64,000 nt of DNA from Golubevia sp. BC0850. Lineage: Eukaryota; Basidiomycota; Exobasidiomycetes; Golubeviales; Golubeviaceae. Positions 23,147 through 35,200 of this stretch are shown in pieces. The position numbers were made by a program, and so were the translations under genes. Location: NCBI GenBank assembly GCA_012976225.1, contig JAAVVG010000038.1, forward strand, positions 1 through 64,000, written 5' to 3'. Position 1 is the first letter of the stretch; every line of letters begins with the position of its first letter. The notes beneath the pieces were generated by a model, which ran no database searches, was not told the origin of the DNA, and saw only the letters and a list, made by a program, of their open reading frames with translations.

Positions 23147-23714
23147 AGCTCACTTTTCTGTTTCCTTCCTTCGTTTTTCTCTCTCGATTTTAAGCCTCTG
23201 GTCTGTCTTTCTGACTTTTCTCTCTCTCGGCTGATTCATTCATATTTGACCCTTCTTTTCTCAATAGCTCGAAAAGACTCATGCAGACCCGTTCAAGATC
23301 TTCTCCACTTCTGTTTCTCAAAACTCAAAACATTCAAAACAAACAAACCCTTCTTGTACTTCGTATTCGTTTCGTTCACCAATAATTGACCCGCCTATCC
23401 TTTTCAATGAGGATATCCTTTCTCTTTTCACCGTTCACGAGTTTACGGCGTCACGCGTCACTTAAGGGAAATGGATCGAGATTGCTGATTCTACAGAGAT
23501 GGCCCTTAAACGAGAGCAATGACAAGACGGGACAAATGCTAGATGGGAGGGGGAACGGTAAGGAAAGAGATGAAGTAGGTGAAGTAGGTGAGACATGTGC
23601 GAGAGAGAACAAGAAGAGAAGATGAGAGAGTCCATGTACGGCTCGTCTATGGGTAATGCAGGTCTGAACGAGGTGGGCTTGATTGAACTGGAAGATTTAA
23701 GCTAGTTGAACTTC
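23147..23714. other. Intergenic between convergent CAC2 and esterase genes
   Basis: 3' flanks of two convergent genes. It contains T-rich and A-rich stretches and no convincing gene. Confidence 0.5.
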
Positions 23715-26308
23715 TCAGCGTCCTGTGGCGTCGAGGAAAGCCTTTGAATCTATGAGGTCGATTTGAGCTTGGCGAAAGGTGTCGGGTGTGATTGATAGGC
23801 CTTCAGAGCGATACGTCATCAAGCTTCTGGTAGATAGATCATAAGATGGCCATTCAGGGAGACCAACTGTGGCAAGAGGAGTAGAACGATAAGAGCGACG
23901 AGTGTGAATGGAAAGAAGGCTGTTCGAGAGGAAGATTGGAATTGCTAAACTCACGAGTAGAGTTGTTGGGATCTAAGTTGTAGATGAAAGAGATGAATTG
24001 TTGGGCCATGGACACACATCTTGAATTACCGACTTGTTGCGAGACTGTTGAACGTCAGGTTCGATTCGATGCGAGGGAAGAAAGGTGGAGAGACAAAGAA
24101 AAAAATGAGAAGTCGACAAGTAGTAGTGGTAGTAGGCACCTCGCGTTCGAAACTCACCGCATTGAAGGTCACTAGTGTGCGGAACCCCAAGGAAAGACGG
24201 AGTACCAGATTGATGCTGAGCATACATGTAGCCCCATGAAGGGACGTTTATCTTCGAGCTCTCGTTGTTAGAGTGCTCAGCGATGGATTCTAGCACTATT
24301 CGGCGGAAAGATTGGAACCTAAGATCACCATAAATCGATGCAGCTCTCTAGAAAGATAGAAATTCGAGCGAGAACAGAGTCAGCACGAATTTCCTTGGTC
24401 CTTTGTCGGAAACACTCACCTTGAACTGGTTGTCATCTCCGGGGAAGAAACGATCGTCTTTCGAGGCTCCAACGGGATCGTAAGGACTTCCATCTGCTGG
24501 TATGTCTGGGTAGGCTGCTGCCAATTCGGAGTAGGTGATGTTGGTAGCATTCGAGAACGGATCAAAGAACCAGCTCAACTGAATCCAATTCTCGAAATCT
24601 GTGACTCCAGTATCGTTGGCTGATGATGTAGAGTTGTCCAGCGAAGTTGAGTTTAGCATGCTCGAGTTTCTACCTCCACCAATGATCGAAGTTGAGGTTG
24701 GAATGGCTGATTTACGAGAACGAGTCCTAGTCGAGTTTTCTTTCTTGAGATTTGGGGTGGTTTTGTTCTGAGTGATGACGTCGTGGAAATCCTTTGGAGC
24801 AAAGACTGCTCCTTCATCTAGATTGTTTCCAAACATGATCGGAACGTTGGCGAAATCTAGTCTTGATAAACTGTTGGAGACTGAATCGGCGTAGAATCCT
24901 CCAGATCGTCTCCCCCCGTCAAGACATGGTATCCAAGGGAAGACTCCTAAGGACATGATAGTCTGATTAGATGGACTTGATAGTGTACTTTCAGTGACAC
25001 TGATGGTCGTGATCTGTTCCCAAGAGAGATTCCGAAGGCAGGTCACTCTTTCTGAAGGAGTGGTAGCAGAAGAGCAGTTGGAGACTCGAAGCACCTTGGT
25101 GAATTGAGCGTCCTTTATGTTTGAACTAGAGAGTGGAACAAATGGAGGACTTTGAAGTATAGCTCCTCGGAAGAGAGGCTTTAGAGGTCTCGAAAGATTG
25201 GTCTGCCTGGAAGCTGTACCATTGTCTATCCGATTGGGAGGAGAACCGTCCGAAGAAGCTATCTGAGCTACAATTCCATTTGCCCCGGCTGACTGGCCAT
25301 GAAGGACTATACGATTCGGATCTCCTCCATACGAATCGATGTTAGCCGATACGAAACGGATTGCTTCCTGAATGTCTAGATACCCTCGATTCAATCTGAC
25401 GTTGCTAGTTGTGTTTGAAGAAGGATTCATCAATCCCGTGGTAGGGTCTACACCTGCCAGTTCTGACATATCTGATGAGGTCATAAATCCGAGCAGACCT
25501 AGCCGATAGTTGATCGTGACTACTATGAACGGCTGAGAGATGTTCTGACCGATGGAGATGAATTTCGAGGGGTTGAAATCAAATCCTGAGCCTGCTTGGA
25601 AGCCACCACCTGTGAAGGATGATAAGAAAGAGATGTCAGAAAGTCTTGTCAATATACTTGCATCGTTATCGTTTCACTCACCATGAATGAATATCACGAC
25701 TGGCAGTAGCTCAAAGGGTGCTTGGAGAGTCGGTCTCTGCACGTTCATCAGAAGGCAAGACTCGTCCATGTTCGAGAGGCTTCCAGCTTGAGGACATATT
25801 GGTCCACGAACACTTGCATCGTTCTGAAGAAGAGCGGAACAGAGACATCAGAATCGGCAAGGGGGCGGACACGCGAGAGCTGAGACAGGAGAAAATCTTC
25901 ATCTTGGTGAAGAAGACTCACCCCTCCTCTCCAAGTTTTAGTTCCGTTTATTGGTTCTGGCCCAGCGAACCTCAAACTTCCTACAGGAGGTTTGGCGTAT
26001 TGAATTCCTGAGAGATGAAGAGGAAGGGAAGAAGGGAAAGAGGACTAAGGTAGATTAGTAACGAAGGCATGTGAAGAGAAACGCGACTATGGAATGTTAT
26101 CAGACTCACCATACCAGACTTCCTGATCATAAGATGCAAGGTACTTTCCAGTCAAAGTGGTTCCATCGTGTGCTTGGAGGGAAGGGACTCTGGTTTGGAA
26201 CCGTGAAGGGAGGCCAAGTACGAGACCAACTATGAGGATTACCAGAACTAAAGCTGCTACCGCCAGACTACCTAGGACTTCTGCCAGTCGGAAATGATAC
26301 CTTTTCAT
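23715..26308 (-). CDS. Membrane-anchored type-B carboxylesterase/lipase
   Basis: Alpha/beta hydrolase of the cholinesterase-like family, predicted to cleave carboxylic esters, probably outside the cytoplasm; the substrate is unknown. Seven exons (26308-26110, 26007-25922, 25823-25682, 25609-24420, 24347-24158, 24044-23955, 23866-23715) give 682 residues. A cytoplasmic basic N-terminus (MKRYHFRLAEVL) precedes one membrane segment (residues 12-37, LVLVILIVGLVLGL), a type II signal anchor. Family motifs are GIQYAKPPVGSLRF, the NxDESCLLMNV block, GGGFQAG, FIVVTINYRLGLLGF and the nucleophile elbow GQSAGA (usually GESAG). The acidic residue is in NNLDEGAVFAP and the histidine in FLGVPHTSDLQCG. Several NxS/T sites and an Asn/Ser-rich insertion (KENSTRTRSRKS) suggest glycosylation of the lumenal part. 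It is divergent from an unknown gene, with 536 bp between starts. Confidence 0.93.
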
Positions 26309-26844
26309 CTTTCCTTCGCGAAAAAGAAAGGGAGGAAGAAGAGAAGAAGAGGAGGGAGGAGAAAAGAACGAAGGAACGTTGTTGCTCAAGATTTCCCCTC
26401 GAGTCCGAGTTCTAGAAGCACGGCTTTAGCTTCGATGCGCCGAAGAGGACTCGGCGCTCCGAGTCAAATCTCTCGAAAAGATGGAATCGAGTTCAATTCA
26501 TTTAGGTGACATTGAGATTACGAAAAGGAGATGGTCAGGAAGGGGAAGAATTTGGTCGTCAAGGTAGCAAGTGGAGATACTCCAGGGGTAAGTCTCACAC
26601 CTCCCTCCCCCTTCTTTTTCGGAATTTAAAAGTGAGGCGGTCTATAGGAAGGTTTCCGCAGAACTCCATCATCGATATCCCAAATTCTACATTCTGATTG
26701 GTAAGATCGAAATCTTGGCTGCTCTCTATAAAAGCCAGCACCTTCTTCTTCTTCTTCTTACTTTCCCCAACGCTCTCTCTCCCACTCTCTCCCATCTCCC
26801 ACTCTCTTTCTCTTCACAATCTTTTCGCCTTCCATTCAATCAAA
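26309..26844 (+). promoter_or_regulatory. Divergent promoter region with TATA box at 26727-26733
   Basis: The region lies between the esterase and the unknown gene. TATAAAA at 26727-26733 lies about 115 bases upstream of the plus-strand ATG and is followed by a CT-rich leader (26745-26840), as expected for a regulated fungal promoter driving the plus-strand gene. Confidence 0.55.
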
Positions 26845-27883
26845 ATGAGCTCTCTCACCTTCAGGAACCCAAACCCTTCCCTCACTCTTACCATTCCAAA
26901 CAGTGGGAGACGTTTCGAATCTCTGTCCAGCCCACCTCTCCCTTCTAGTCGCCACTCTCCTTTCGGTTTGGATCCAAGTCACTTCGGTTCAGTCACTCCA
27001 AAAAGGACCTCCGTCTCTAGAGAAATCAAAAAAGAAGTTCAACCACTCGATACTTCCAATCTAAAGGAAGCACTCCACAGACCTCCTTCAATCTCAACTC
27101 TATCCCTTGAAAACTTGGAACCACCCAATCTCTCTTCCACCCTACCAAACTTCGAGTCAGTCTCTTTGCCTTCATTCGAAGACGAAGTCTCTGTACTCAT
27201 CAAAGCCGAACTTCAAAGAACTGAACTTCACTCGAAGGACTGTGATTCAACCCAAGTCAAGCCAAGATTGGTCAATTCTGTAGCTGTTGGAATCTTTCTG
27301 GTGAGTATGGCTCCCCTTTACGATCTTTTCGTTGCACTCTAGCCACGACAGAGATCTTTGGCTGACCTAATCTCACCTTTCACTTTCATTTCGCAGCCAA
27401 TTCCCTTGGATTCTCCAGAATTCAATCATCACGCCCTTCTATTATCTCTGGAATCTCAGGATCCAACTCGTACAGATCGTATCCATTCAGATGGGTTAGG
27501 TCCGGTTGAAGCTGGTGGATTCAGATTCTCTCATCAAGTCGATGCTTACCGTCACTCAAGAGGTATCCAAACCATCGTAGAGCTCAATTTGGGACCAGCT
27601 ATGACTGGAAAGACTGATCAGGACATCATGTCAATCTGCGAGAGAGTACCTGTGAGTTGTTGACAGAAACTTCAACATTCAATCTAGTCTGCTCTCTTCG
27701 ACTTTCCCTCATAATTTTCTGTCCATTCTGTAACAGCTTCCTTGTCGTCCTTACACCTCTTGTCAAGACTATCTCATCTGGCTCCTGGTCACTTTGGAAG
27801 CTCGCTCTCTGTTGGCTCCAGGAGAGGTAGCCAGGTTCGTCTCTCTGGGATTCAAAGGTCACATCAAACCAGTAGCAAATTGA
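26845..27883 (+). CDS. Unknown fungal protein
   Basis: I do not recognise this gene. Three exons (26845-27300, 27397-27651, 27737-27883) with clean GTGAGT/CAG junctions give 285 residues. The N-terminal 120 residues are Ser/Pro-rich and probably disordered (FRNPNPSLTLTIPNSGRRFE). The C-terminal part looks folded, with NHHALLLSLESQDPTRTDRI, VEAGGFRFSHQVDAYRHSRG, TIVELNLGPAMTGKTDQDIM and YTSCQDYLIWLLVTLEAR, ending GFKGHIKPVAN. There is no signal peptide or membrane segment. A TATA box and CT-rich leader upstream suggest regulated expression. Confidence 0.8.
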
Positions 27884-28620
27884 AAAAGCCGTTTAAACTG
27901 TACCAACTGTTCCCCGTAGATTTTTTCAGGTGGCTTTCACCTCCTTCGATTTGGACGCATCTTGTCACTCGTCCACCTTTTCGTTCACCACATAGAATCA
28001 CATTCTTCTCATGTAAAGCGTACATTAAGACACACATTACAATCTTCACATCATTCTCTTCATCTCCATGCCAAAGGAATTGACAAGGTCTCACGGCGAA
28101 TGAAGGGGGTATGCTGATGGCATTCAAGTCCGAGAACAAAAAGGTCAAAGAGTCCAAACGTTGTAGCCGAAAGACACATGAATATAACAAGAAAGAAGTA
28201 CAGATGATGAGGTGTCCTAGACTCGTGTATGGTCAGTAGGAAAAGATATGCGAAAAGAAAGATGGCGTGAGGGAAAACGAACGAGAGCAAACAAAAACGA
28301 GCGACAAGAGTGTTTTTTTCCGAGACGAGAGAGATTGAGGGGGCTAGAGAGAGAATTTAACAAAGTACTGAAAGGGAAGGAGAGATTGATAATAATAAAG
28401 AGTTGGTGATCGTACAAGTATTTGCAAAATCCTTCGGACGAATCTCGAAGGAGTGATTAAACAATTGGTTTTCTTTGTTGAAAGTTTGGTTGAAGTCCAA
28501 GTCACTTTCAGGGATAAATGGATTAAAGGTATAAGGTTGATTTGAAGTCGACTGATTGATTTTATAGACTAAAGTTCTGAAGTAGGGACATGAAGTAGAA
28601 ACGACACTCCCTTTATTCTG
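27884..28620. other. Intergenic between convergent genes
   Basis: 3' flanks of the unknown gene and of the homeobox gene. Short frames are present but none is convincing. Confidence 0.5.
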
Positions 28621-31472
28621 TCATTCCCCTTCTGCTACTCCTCCACTCGTGCTACTAGTCCTGCTTCTGGGTTCCTGTGTTTCCCTTCCCTTTCCGTTGT
28701 CTCTGCTTTGAACATCGATGCTCAATTGAGAGAAGCTGGGAAGACGTAGAGCTCCCTCTGGTCGTTTAAGTTGCGAAGATTGGGCTTGAAATTGATTTGA
28801 AGCGGTCGGGTCCAGATAAGTAGAAGGACTTGAGATTCCCGGAGATGTGGCTGGAGTTGATGTAGCTAGACCGGAAGATAATGGAGGGAGAGCAAACTGT
28901 TGACGATTCTGAGCTTGATTGAGTGTTGAATGATTGGAGAAGGAATGACTTGAATAGAGGTTGGAATCTTGAGATTGAGATAATTTACTCATAGAGACTG
29001 ATCTTGAGGAATTTCCAACAATTGGTGAAAGAGAATCCCTTGATGAGAAGTAGCTATGATTTGGGAAGTTGCGTTCCGCCTCGTTGATTGGAGGAGTTCT
29101 TGCAAGATGCAAAGGTGCTGGTCTGGTTCTGAAGAATGGATCCGAATCCGACCTTCCTCGTGGATTAGAATCGGAAGAAGGAAGTAGATGAGGGAAAGGT
29201 GAGGCTGGAAGAGAATTCTCGTGAGATGGTTGAGATCTGTTGTAGCTCGTGGAACCGCTGTTAGGATCGATTGGATCTGAACTCCTTGAAGAGTTGCTAA
29301 GTTCCTCGTCTGTGATATGGCCTTCTTCCTCCTGATGAATGCGTCTATCCGATGTTTGACCAAGACGTAGCGGGGCCAGGCCAGATGGGATCGAACTTGC
29401 GAAGATAGGAGGCATCGGCGGCGAACTCAATCTCGAGCCGTGAACCGAAGTTGCAGAAGAGGGAGCTGCAGCGAGACCCGTTGGTAGAGGTGGTAGCTCG
29501 ATCCTCCTACCTTGTGGAAGAGGCGCCAATCTACGAGCAGGACAGTCGACTGGAGTTCTCTCTTCCCAGACGTTGACACTGGAACCAGACTTGGAGGGTT
29601 CTGCTGAGCGATGAGGTGCATCAGAGAACGCTCTCCTCCTAGAGTCAGATGCCAGTCCAGGAGCGAAAGAAGCAGCGGTCGGATATTGAGAGGAGCTTCC
29701 GTCTTGACCGGCAGTAGCGACTCTTGGAGAGAGAGAAGACGGGTGTTTCTGGAAAGAACGAGCTTGATTGAGAGACCGATATCCAGTTTCCGGAGAGTGT
29801 TGAGGGACGTTTCTTTTTTGATGATAAGAGTGTTGGTTGTCGGAAGAGACTTGCTCTTGATGCGGTTGATGAGATGTCTGGTGAGAAATCGGGGTGGACT
29901 GGAGAGAGAAGCCTGGAGGAGAGTAGACCTTATCCGTAGAATTCAAAGAGAAGCCTGGATAGTAGGGCAGCTCTTCTGAACCTGCCACTCTCGAAGGATA
30001 AGTTCCTGGAGAGGAGACTTGTCGACGAGATTCTGAGGCATGTGAAGAGCCGAACTCTGCATTAGAGGTAGAACCTTCAATAGGCCTCGAGTTGAGAGTA
30101 TGACGACGAGCTTTCTCTGGAGATAGTTTGTTGATGGTAGAGAGTGGGAGTCAGTTAATAGAGTCTGAGTCTGACGTGATCCGAGATTCCATCCATGTAG
30201 ACTGTGCGTTGCCGGCCAACATCGAAAGCGGCTCCATTTCCTCATCCATTCTCGTCATGTCGACCATGTAGACTGTGCGTTGCCGGCCAACATCGAAAGC
30301 GGCTCCATTTCCTCATGCTCTCGACATGACGAGAATGGATCAGCAGCAACTCGAGGTTTCCCCTATCTATGCTGTTGGTTCTGCTTGGCGGCAAAACGAA
30401 AGCGGCACGAACTGGAGTCGAAGATCAATGCGGGGCACTCAGACAAATCACTTACGTCTCTTGTTTTGGAAAAACACTTGGACCTTGCGTGGAGTGATGT
30501 TCAGCTCCTTAGCTATCGCTTCTCTGACTGCTGTCGAGGGAAAGTGAGTCTGTGACAAACAGAAGTGAAGTTGGATTAGGAAAGATTTTGGGTTGTTGTT
30601 CGTCGCCTCGAATCTCTCAAAACCGCCAATTTCCGTTCCCTTGGGTAAAGTTTAGGCTCCCGATGTCCCGGGACGTCGATCACTTGCTAAGTAAGGCTAG
30701 GGCGTAAATTGAAAACCCGCAGGAGAGGAGAAATTTTAAGCGAGTCTAGGCGAGATCGAAAAGAATCTGCCCGATGCCCAAGACCCTTCCCCTCCCTCTT
30801 CTTCTCCCAAGGCGTTGGCCATTCTCATTCGTTTTTAAATGAAACCAGCAAATTTGATGACAACATCAAAGCCAGAAGCGAGGAAGTTGGATCTATTGCT
30901 GTCTTGTTGAAAGGTGACGTTGGTGTCTTGAAATACTCTCCGGAAAATTGTGACAGAATGAATGGACGTTGGCAAGGACCGCCCCCTCCCAAAGAAGGTG
31001 GAGATGACTCAGTGAAAGAAATGCTCACCTTTGCTAGTAATTCATGTAAAACTTTACTTTGTTGAGGAGTTAAAAGTTTTCTTGTTCTCTTGTTTGAACC
31101 TACTAAATGATTATTGCTATGAGGAGAATCTTCGTCTTCCACTTCCATGCCCAGATCTTCTTCATCTTCTTCAACGGCCGCACCAGATCGGGAAGTCGGA
31201 GCTGTGATTGTTGGAGATCTCTTTCTAGATTTGGAGGTTGAAACAGATTCTTGAAGATGTTGATAGGATTGAGAAGGTGAAGTTGAAGTGAAAGAGGGAG
31301 AAGGAAAGAATGGAGGTGGTAAATGTGAAGACGTTGCTGAAGGGCTCAAGGTAGATGCAGCTACAGTTGTCGATTGAGTTGATCTTGAAGTCTCTTGATT
31401 TGAATCGTGTGGCGGATGATAGTAGCTCATATCTGAATGAAGATGTTGATGGTGTAACCGTGTTGCTATCAT
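28621..31472 (-). CDS. Homeobox transcription factor
   Basis: Predicted sequence-specific DNA-binding regulator, nuclear. Exons 31472-31029, 30549-30456 and 30116-28621 give 677 residues. The homeodomain (about residues 126-185) is split over three exons: SNKRTRKLLTPQQSKVLHEL, THFPSTAVREAIAKELNI, TPRKVQVFFQNKRQ and KARRHTLNSRP. The recognition helix has FFQNKRQ where most homeodomains have WFQNRR; the DNA-contacting Asn is kept. An acidic stretch (AVEEDEEDLGMEVEDED) precedes the domain. The 490-residue C-terminus is Ser/Pro-rich and disordered. Its single homeodomain, of canonical length with a Ser-rich tail, resembles the fungal Hox1/Pah1 type more than the mating-type HD1/HD2 pair, and no partner gene is adjacent. 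The second intron holds the repeat structure at 30193-30338. Confidence 0.92.
30193..30338. repeat. Compound 53-bp direct repeat with 18-bp inverted arms
   Basis: Two identical 53-bp copies (30193-30245 and 30264-30316, period 71) begin ccatgtagactgtgcgttgc. An 18-bp arm ccattctcgtcatgtcga (30246-30263) lies between them, and its exact reverse complement lies at 30321-30338, so the second copy is flanked by inverted arms. The structure is inside an intron of the homeobox gene. It looks like the product of template switching or aberrant repair. Confidence 0.9.
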
Positions 31473-32278
31473 GTGTAGATGGGAAGACTAGAGATAGAGA
31501 ATCTTTGAAATCAGGTTACTATATGAACGATTAGTCGTCTGCTGTGATGGTCAAGGAGAAGAAGCGGAAGAAGAGTTTTGAAATTTGAAAAACGTCATGA
31601 GACGGTCTGGTCTTAATGGGAAGAAGGGTTTATAGCGTTTCCAAAAGAGAGGTCCAAACACGAAAAGGAAACCAGCTCAGAACGACATCAGTCGGGACGA
31701 CGGAACTTCCTCGCAGATGTGAGGCGTTAGTGAGACACACCTTTAGCTAAGCTTTATCTTTCACTCCTCTTTCCAGATCAATCCCTTTCCAGCTGGTGGT
31801 TTCTGGTTTGCCTTCAGCCAGCCTACTTGACACCGCACAAAAGGGCAACAGAGTATCTTTGAGTCTCTCAAAAAGTTGGGTGGCGAGAGTTGGTCTGTGT
31901 AGGATTCAAAAGTTCAAAACTCAAAAGTTCTGACCTCCCGAAAGGAAAGTTTGTTTATCCCTGATTTCTGCGCTCTCGACTCTCGAGAAACGACCAGACC
32001 CATCTTAATCTTGAAGGGCAAATACCGGTGGCAGCGGTTCGAGATTCAGCGCCTCAGCCACGCTCTGAAATCTGAAGAATTGGAGAGGAGCTTCGACTTT
32101 CCACTCACTTCAGTCACTTGACAATTGACAACCCGCTCTCTCTCTCTTGGTGAAGGACCTCTTTCAGTCTCAACCCTCTTCTGAGCAAATCCCTTTCAGT
32201 TTACGTGCGAGAGAACAGAGAGTGAGAGGAGGACCAAGTGATAGGAGCCACTCTCTCCGATTGCAATCTGGAAGCAAA
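31473..32278. promoter_or_regulatory. Divergent intergenic region, homeobox gene / VPS18
   Basis: About 800 bases between two divergent starts. It has a CT-rich leader (32120-32170) on the VPS18 side and no gene-like frame or RNA structure. Confidence 0.5.
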
Positions 32279-35200
32279 ATGTTCGATGAGTGAGTTCATT
32301 GGAGCTCTCTTTGTTATTCAAGTCCTATTACTTATCATTCTTTTCCTCTCCAACAGCTTCGTTCAGACCTCCAATGCTACAACTTCCAATCAGAATCAGG
32401 CTTTGAATCATCATTCAGCCGCTGCTGCTCCTGCTGCTGGAGGATTTGGATTGAGCTCTCCTCAGCAAGATCAGCTAGGTCTGATGGACAGCCAGCACGA
32501 TGGGTTTGAGAGGGATGATGTGATCGAACAAGTTGGGAGTGGATATGACAACGTGACTGCTGTGAGTGAGCTGTGAGGGGAGTGGAAGGAGAGACAGGAG
32601 AGAGGAGGGAGGGAAGGATGCTTATCAGCATGAAGGACAAAGCAACTCGAAGAGCCAGTTGACCAAGAGAAAGGAGCAGACCATCCTGAACTGATCTCCA
32701 ATCCTATCAATGACTGCACCCAAACTCATCTCAGCTCGAGACAGGATTCATCTCGAGCGACTTGGATCCGACCTCCTCTCCTTCAATGCCTCCCATCTTT
32801 CAGCTTGGAAGAGTTCAATACGCCTTTCCAGCTCCCTTAGCCCTTCTTACAGTCTCTTCAAACATCTTGACAATGTGTCTTTACTCCTATCCTATCCCAC
32901 CTTCTCCATTCCCATCCTCCTCTCCAACTCGAGCCACCTCAAATCCTCAACAAACCTTCAATCCTTCACCTCCAAGACTGGTTCGAATCAATTTGGATGA
33001 TCCTACTAGAACTTCAGAAGCAGATGTTCCACTTCCACCTGCTCCTAGAGTCAGAGGAGCAACTCAACCTCAAGATCCGAATACGATGGGTCCTCATCGA
33101 ATGTTCGCTGATCCTCACGGAAGACATACTCTTTTGAGCATGAGAAGTGGAGACAACTTTTATTGGACTACTGGTTGGAAGAAAGCAAAGATTTTGCCAA
33201 AGCTCAAAGGCTTGATCGTAGAGTCTGTGGCTTGGAATAAGATTAGACCTCCAGGTGGATCTACTTCCTCCTCCTTCTCTGAGGGGAATCCAAGTTCAAT
33301 CTCTAGGGGAAGTACTTCTTCAACTCTATCTAGTACTAGAGAGATATTGATCGGAACGAAAGATGGCGACATCTTCGAGTTGATCCTTTCTTCGCCGATA
33401 GGAGGAGATGGAGAGGAAGGAGATTTCTTAGATCGTCTTACTAGAAGGACGGGGGGTGGGAATTCTTCAACTTCGGATGTGGATAAGCTTCTGAAGCACG
33501 TCTTCACGCTACCGGAACGTCAACCTATCACTGGTCTATCTGCAGAACCTTTCCCTGCCTCTGCCATTCAACCGCCCAGCATGCCAACTCACAGCAGAAG
33601 CAAGAACTCGGTTCGAGCGGTCGTCATTGCTACTACTAGCACCAGAATCTACGAGTTTGTAGGAATTACTGGGCGCGGAAGGAATGAGACTGGAGAAGGG
33701 GAGGAGGGAACCTTTGACAAGCTCTTTGCTACCTACAGGGCTGATTCATCACCTAACCTGAGTAAGTGAATCGACAACCCCCCCCCTTTTGCGTCATACT
33801 TACAGTGATGACTCTTCCCGCCTCGTTTTGTCTCTGCAGAATCGGAACTTCCGGGAGATCTTCCCTACTCAGAACTTCACACTTATGCTCCTTCTGAAAG
33901 GCGGCCATCGAAGGCTTTGGCTTGGCTTACTGGTGAGCTTCTAAACTCTTTGAGGAAGTTTTGCAAAGCCACAAAGCTGATTTCGAAGTTCGATTCCTCG
34001 ACTCTATCCCCCTCGCAGGTCCTGGAGTCTATCATGGGTTTCTCTCTTTCGGAGCTCAAGAAGTTGGAGATTCCGTCATCGACAGCGCTAACCTACTGCC
34101 TTACCCAGCTGTAGCTCTCGACGAGGACGTCGAAGGAATGAACGCTGGAGGAACAGTAGCTGAGATTCCTCTTTCGATCTCTCTAACGGAATTCCACTTC
34201 ATCCTACTATATCGAGATAGAGTAATGGGAATCAGCTCTTTAGACGATCGAGTGGTCTTCTCCGAAAATCTTCCTCTCAGACCTAACGAAAGAGTGATTT
34301 CGACGGCCGTAGATCCAACTCGAAGGACGTACTGGGTTTACACGGACTCTTCAATTTTCGAATTAGTCATAAAGGAGGAAGATCGAGATATCTGGAGAGT
34401 CTATCTGGAGAGGGGTAATCATGAGATGGCTCTGAATTACGCCAAAGTGGAAAATCAAAGGGATTTAATTCTATCTAGTCAAGGGGATCGATTCTTCAAC
34501 GACTCGAGGTTTATACAAGCTGCTCAATGCTACGCTCAAACTGTCAGTCGATCTTTTGAAGATGTCGTTTTGGCTTTCATCGACAAGGGAGAAAGAGATG
34601 CTTTGAGGTATTACTTGGTTATGAGGTTGGAAAGATTGCGAAAATCTGTGAGTTTCCTTTTCTAGGATCGAGTGGGATTTCTTTCCAGCTCTTGACTTAC
34701 CAGTTTAATTTCATTCCCTCTTCCTTCTCAGGACGAGATGCAAAGAGTCATGCTTGCTACTTGGCTGGTCGAGATCTACCTTGCGAAGATTAATGAGCTC
34801 GAAGACGTCGCTGCCGCTGAAGAGGCCAGTCAGGACGTCGAGAACTATCGATTGGAGCAAGAGATGCTTGAAGAGGAACTTCGACAATTCCTGGTCACTT
34901 ACAAGGTGAGAGAACACAATTTGGAAGCATAGAAGAGTCTCCAAAGCTAGTCTCCTACCCTTTGTCCTTTTCCCTTTCCCTTCAGAACAACCTCGACCGA
35001 CGAACGACGTTCTCCCTTCTTGCAAGGCACGGGCGAACTTCAATTCTTCTTCACTACGCTTCCATCATCGGAGACTATGAACGAATAGTCAGGCACTGGG
35101 TTAAAGAAGAAGAGTGGGAAAAAGCGATCGACACCATCAACCGTCAAGTGAGTTCTAAGCGTTTTGGAGGTTCACTTTCTGGGTTTGCTCTCGCTGAAAT

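Noticed and set aside
29611-29979. Plus-strand frame inside the homeobox gene
   Set aside because: Antisense shadow of the Ser-rich exon, with Arg-rich low-complexity composition.
30709-31065. Plus-strand 118-codon frame
   Set aside because: It lies in and across the homeobox gene's first intron, antisense, with no recognisable features.
32286-32576. Separate small single-pass membrane protein gene (about 96 residues)
   Set aside because: The frame is spanned by good splice sites, and the spliced reading (MFDD plus exons 2 and 3) runs in frame into VPS18 with the total length divisible by three. The membrane helix is intron sequence in that model.
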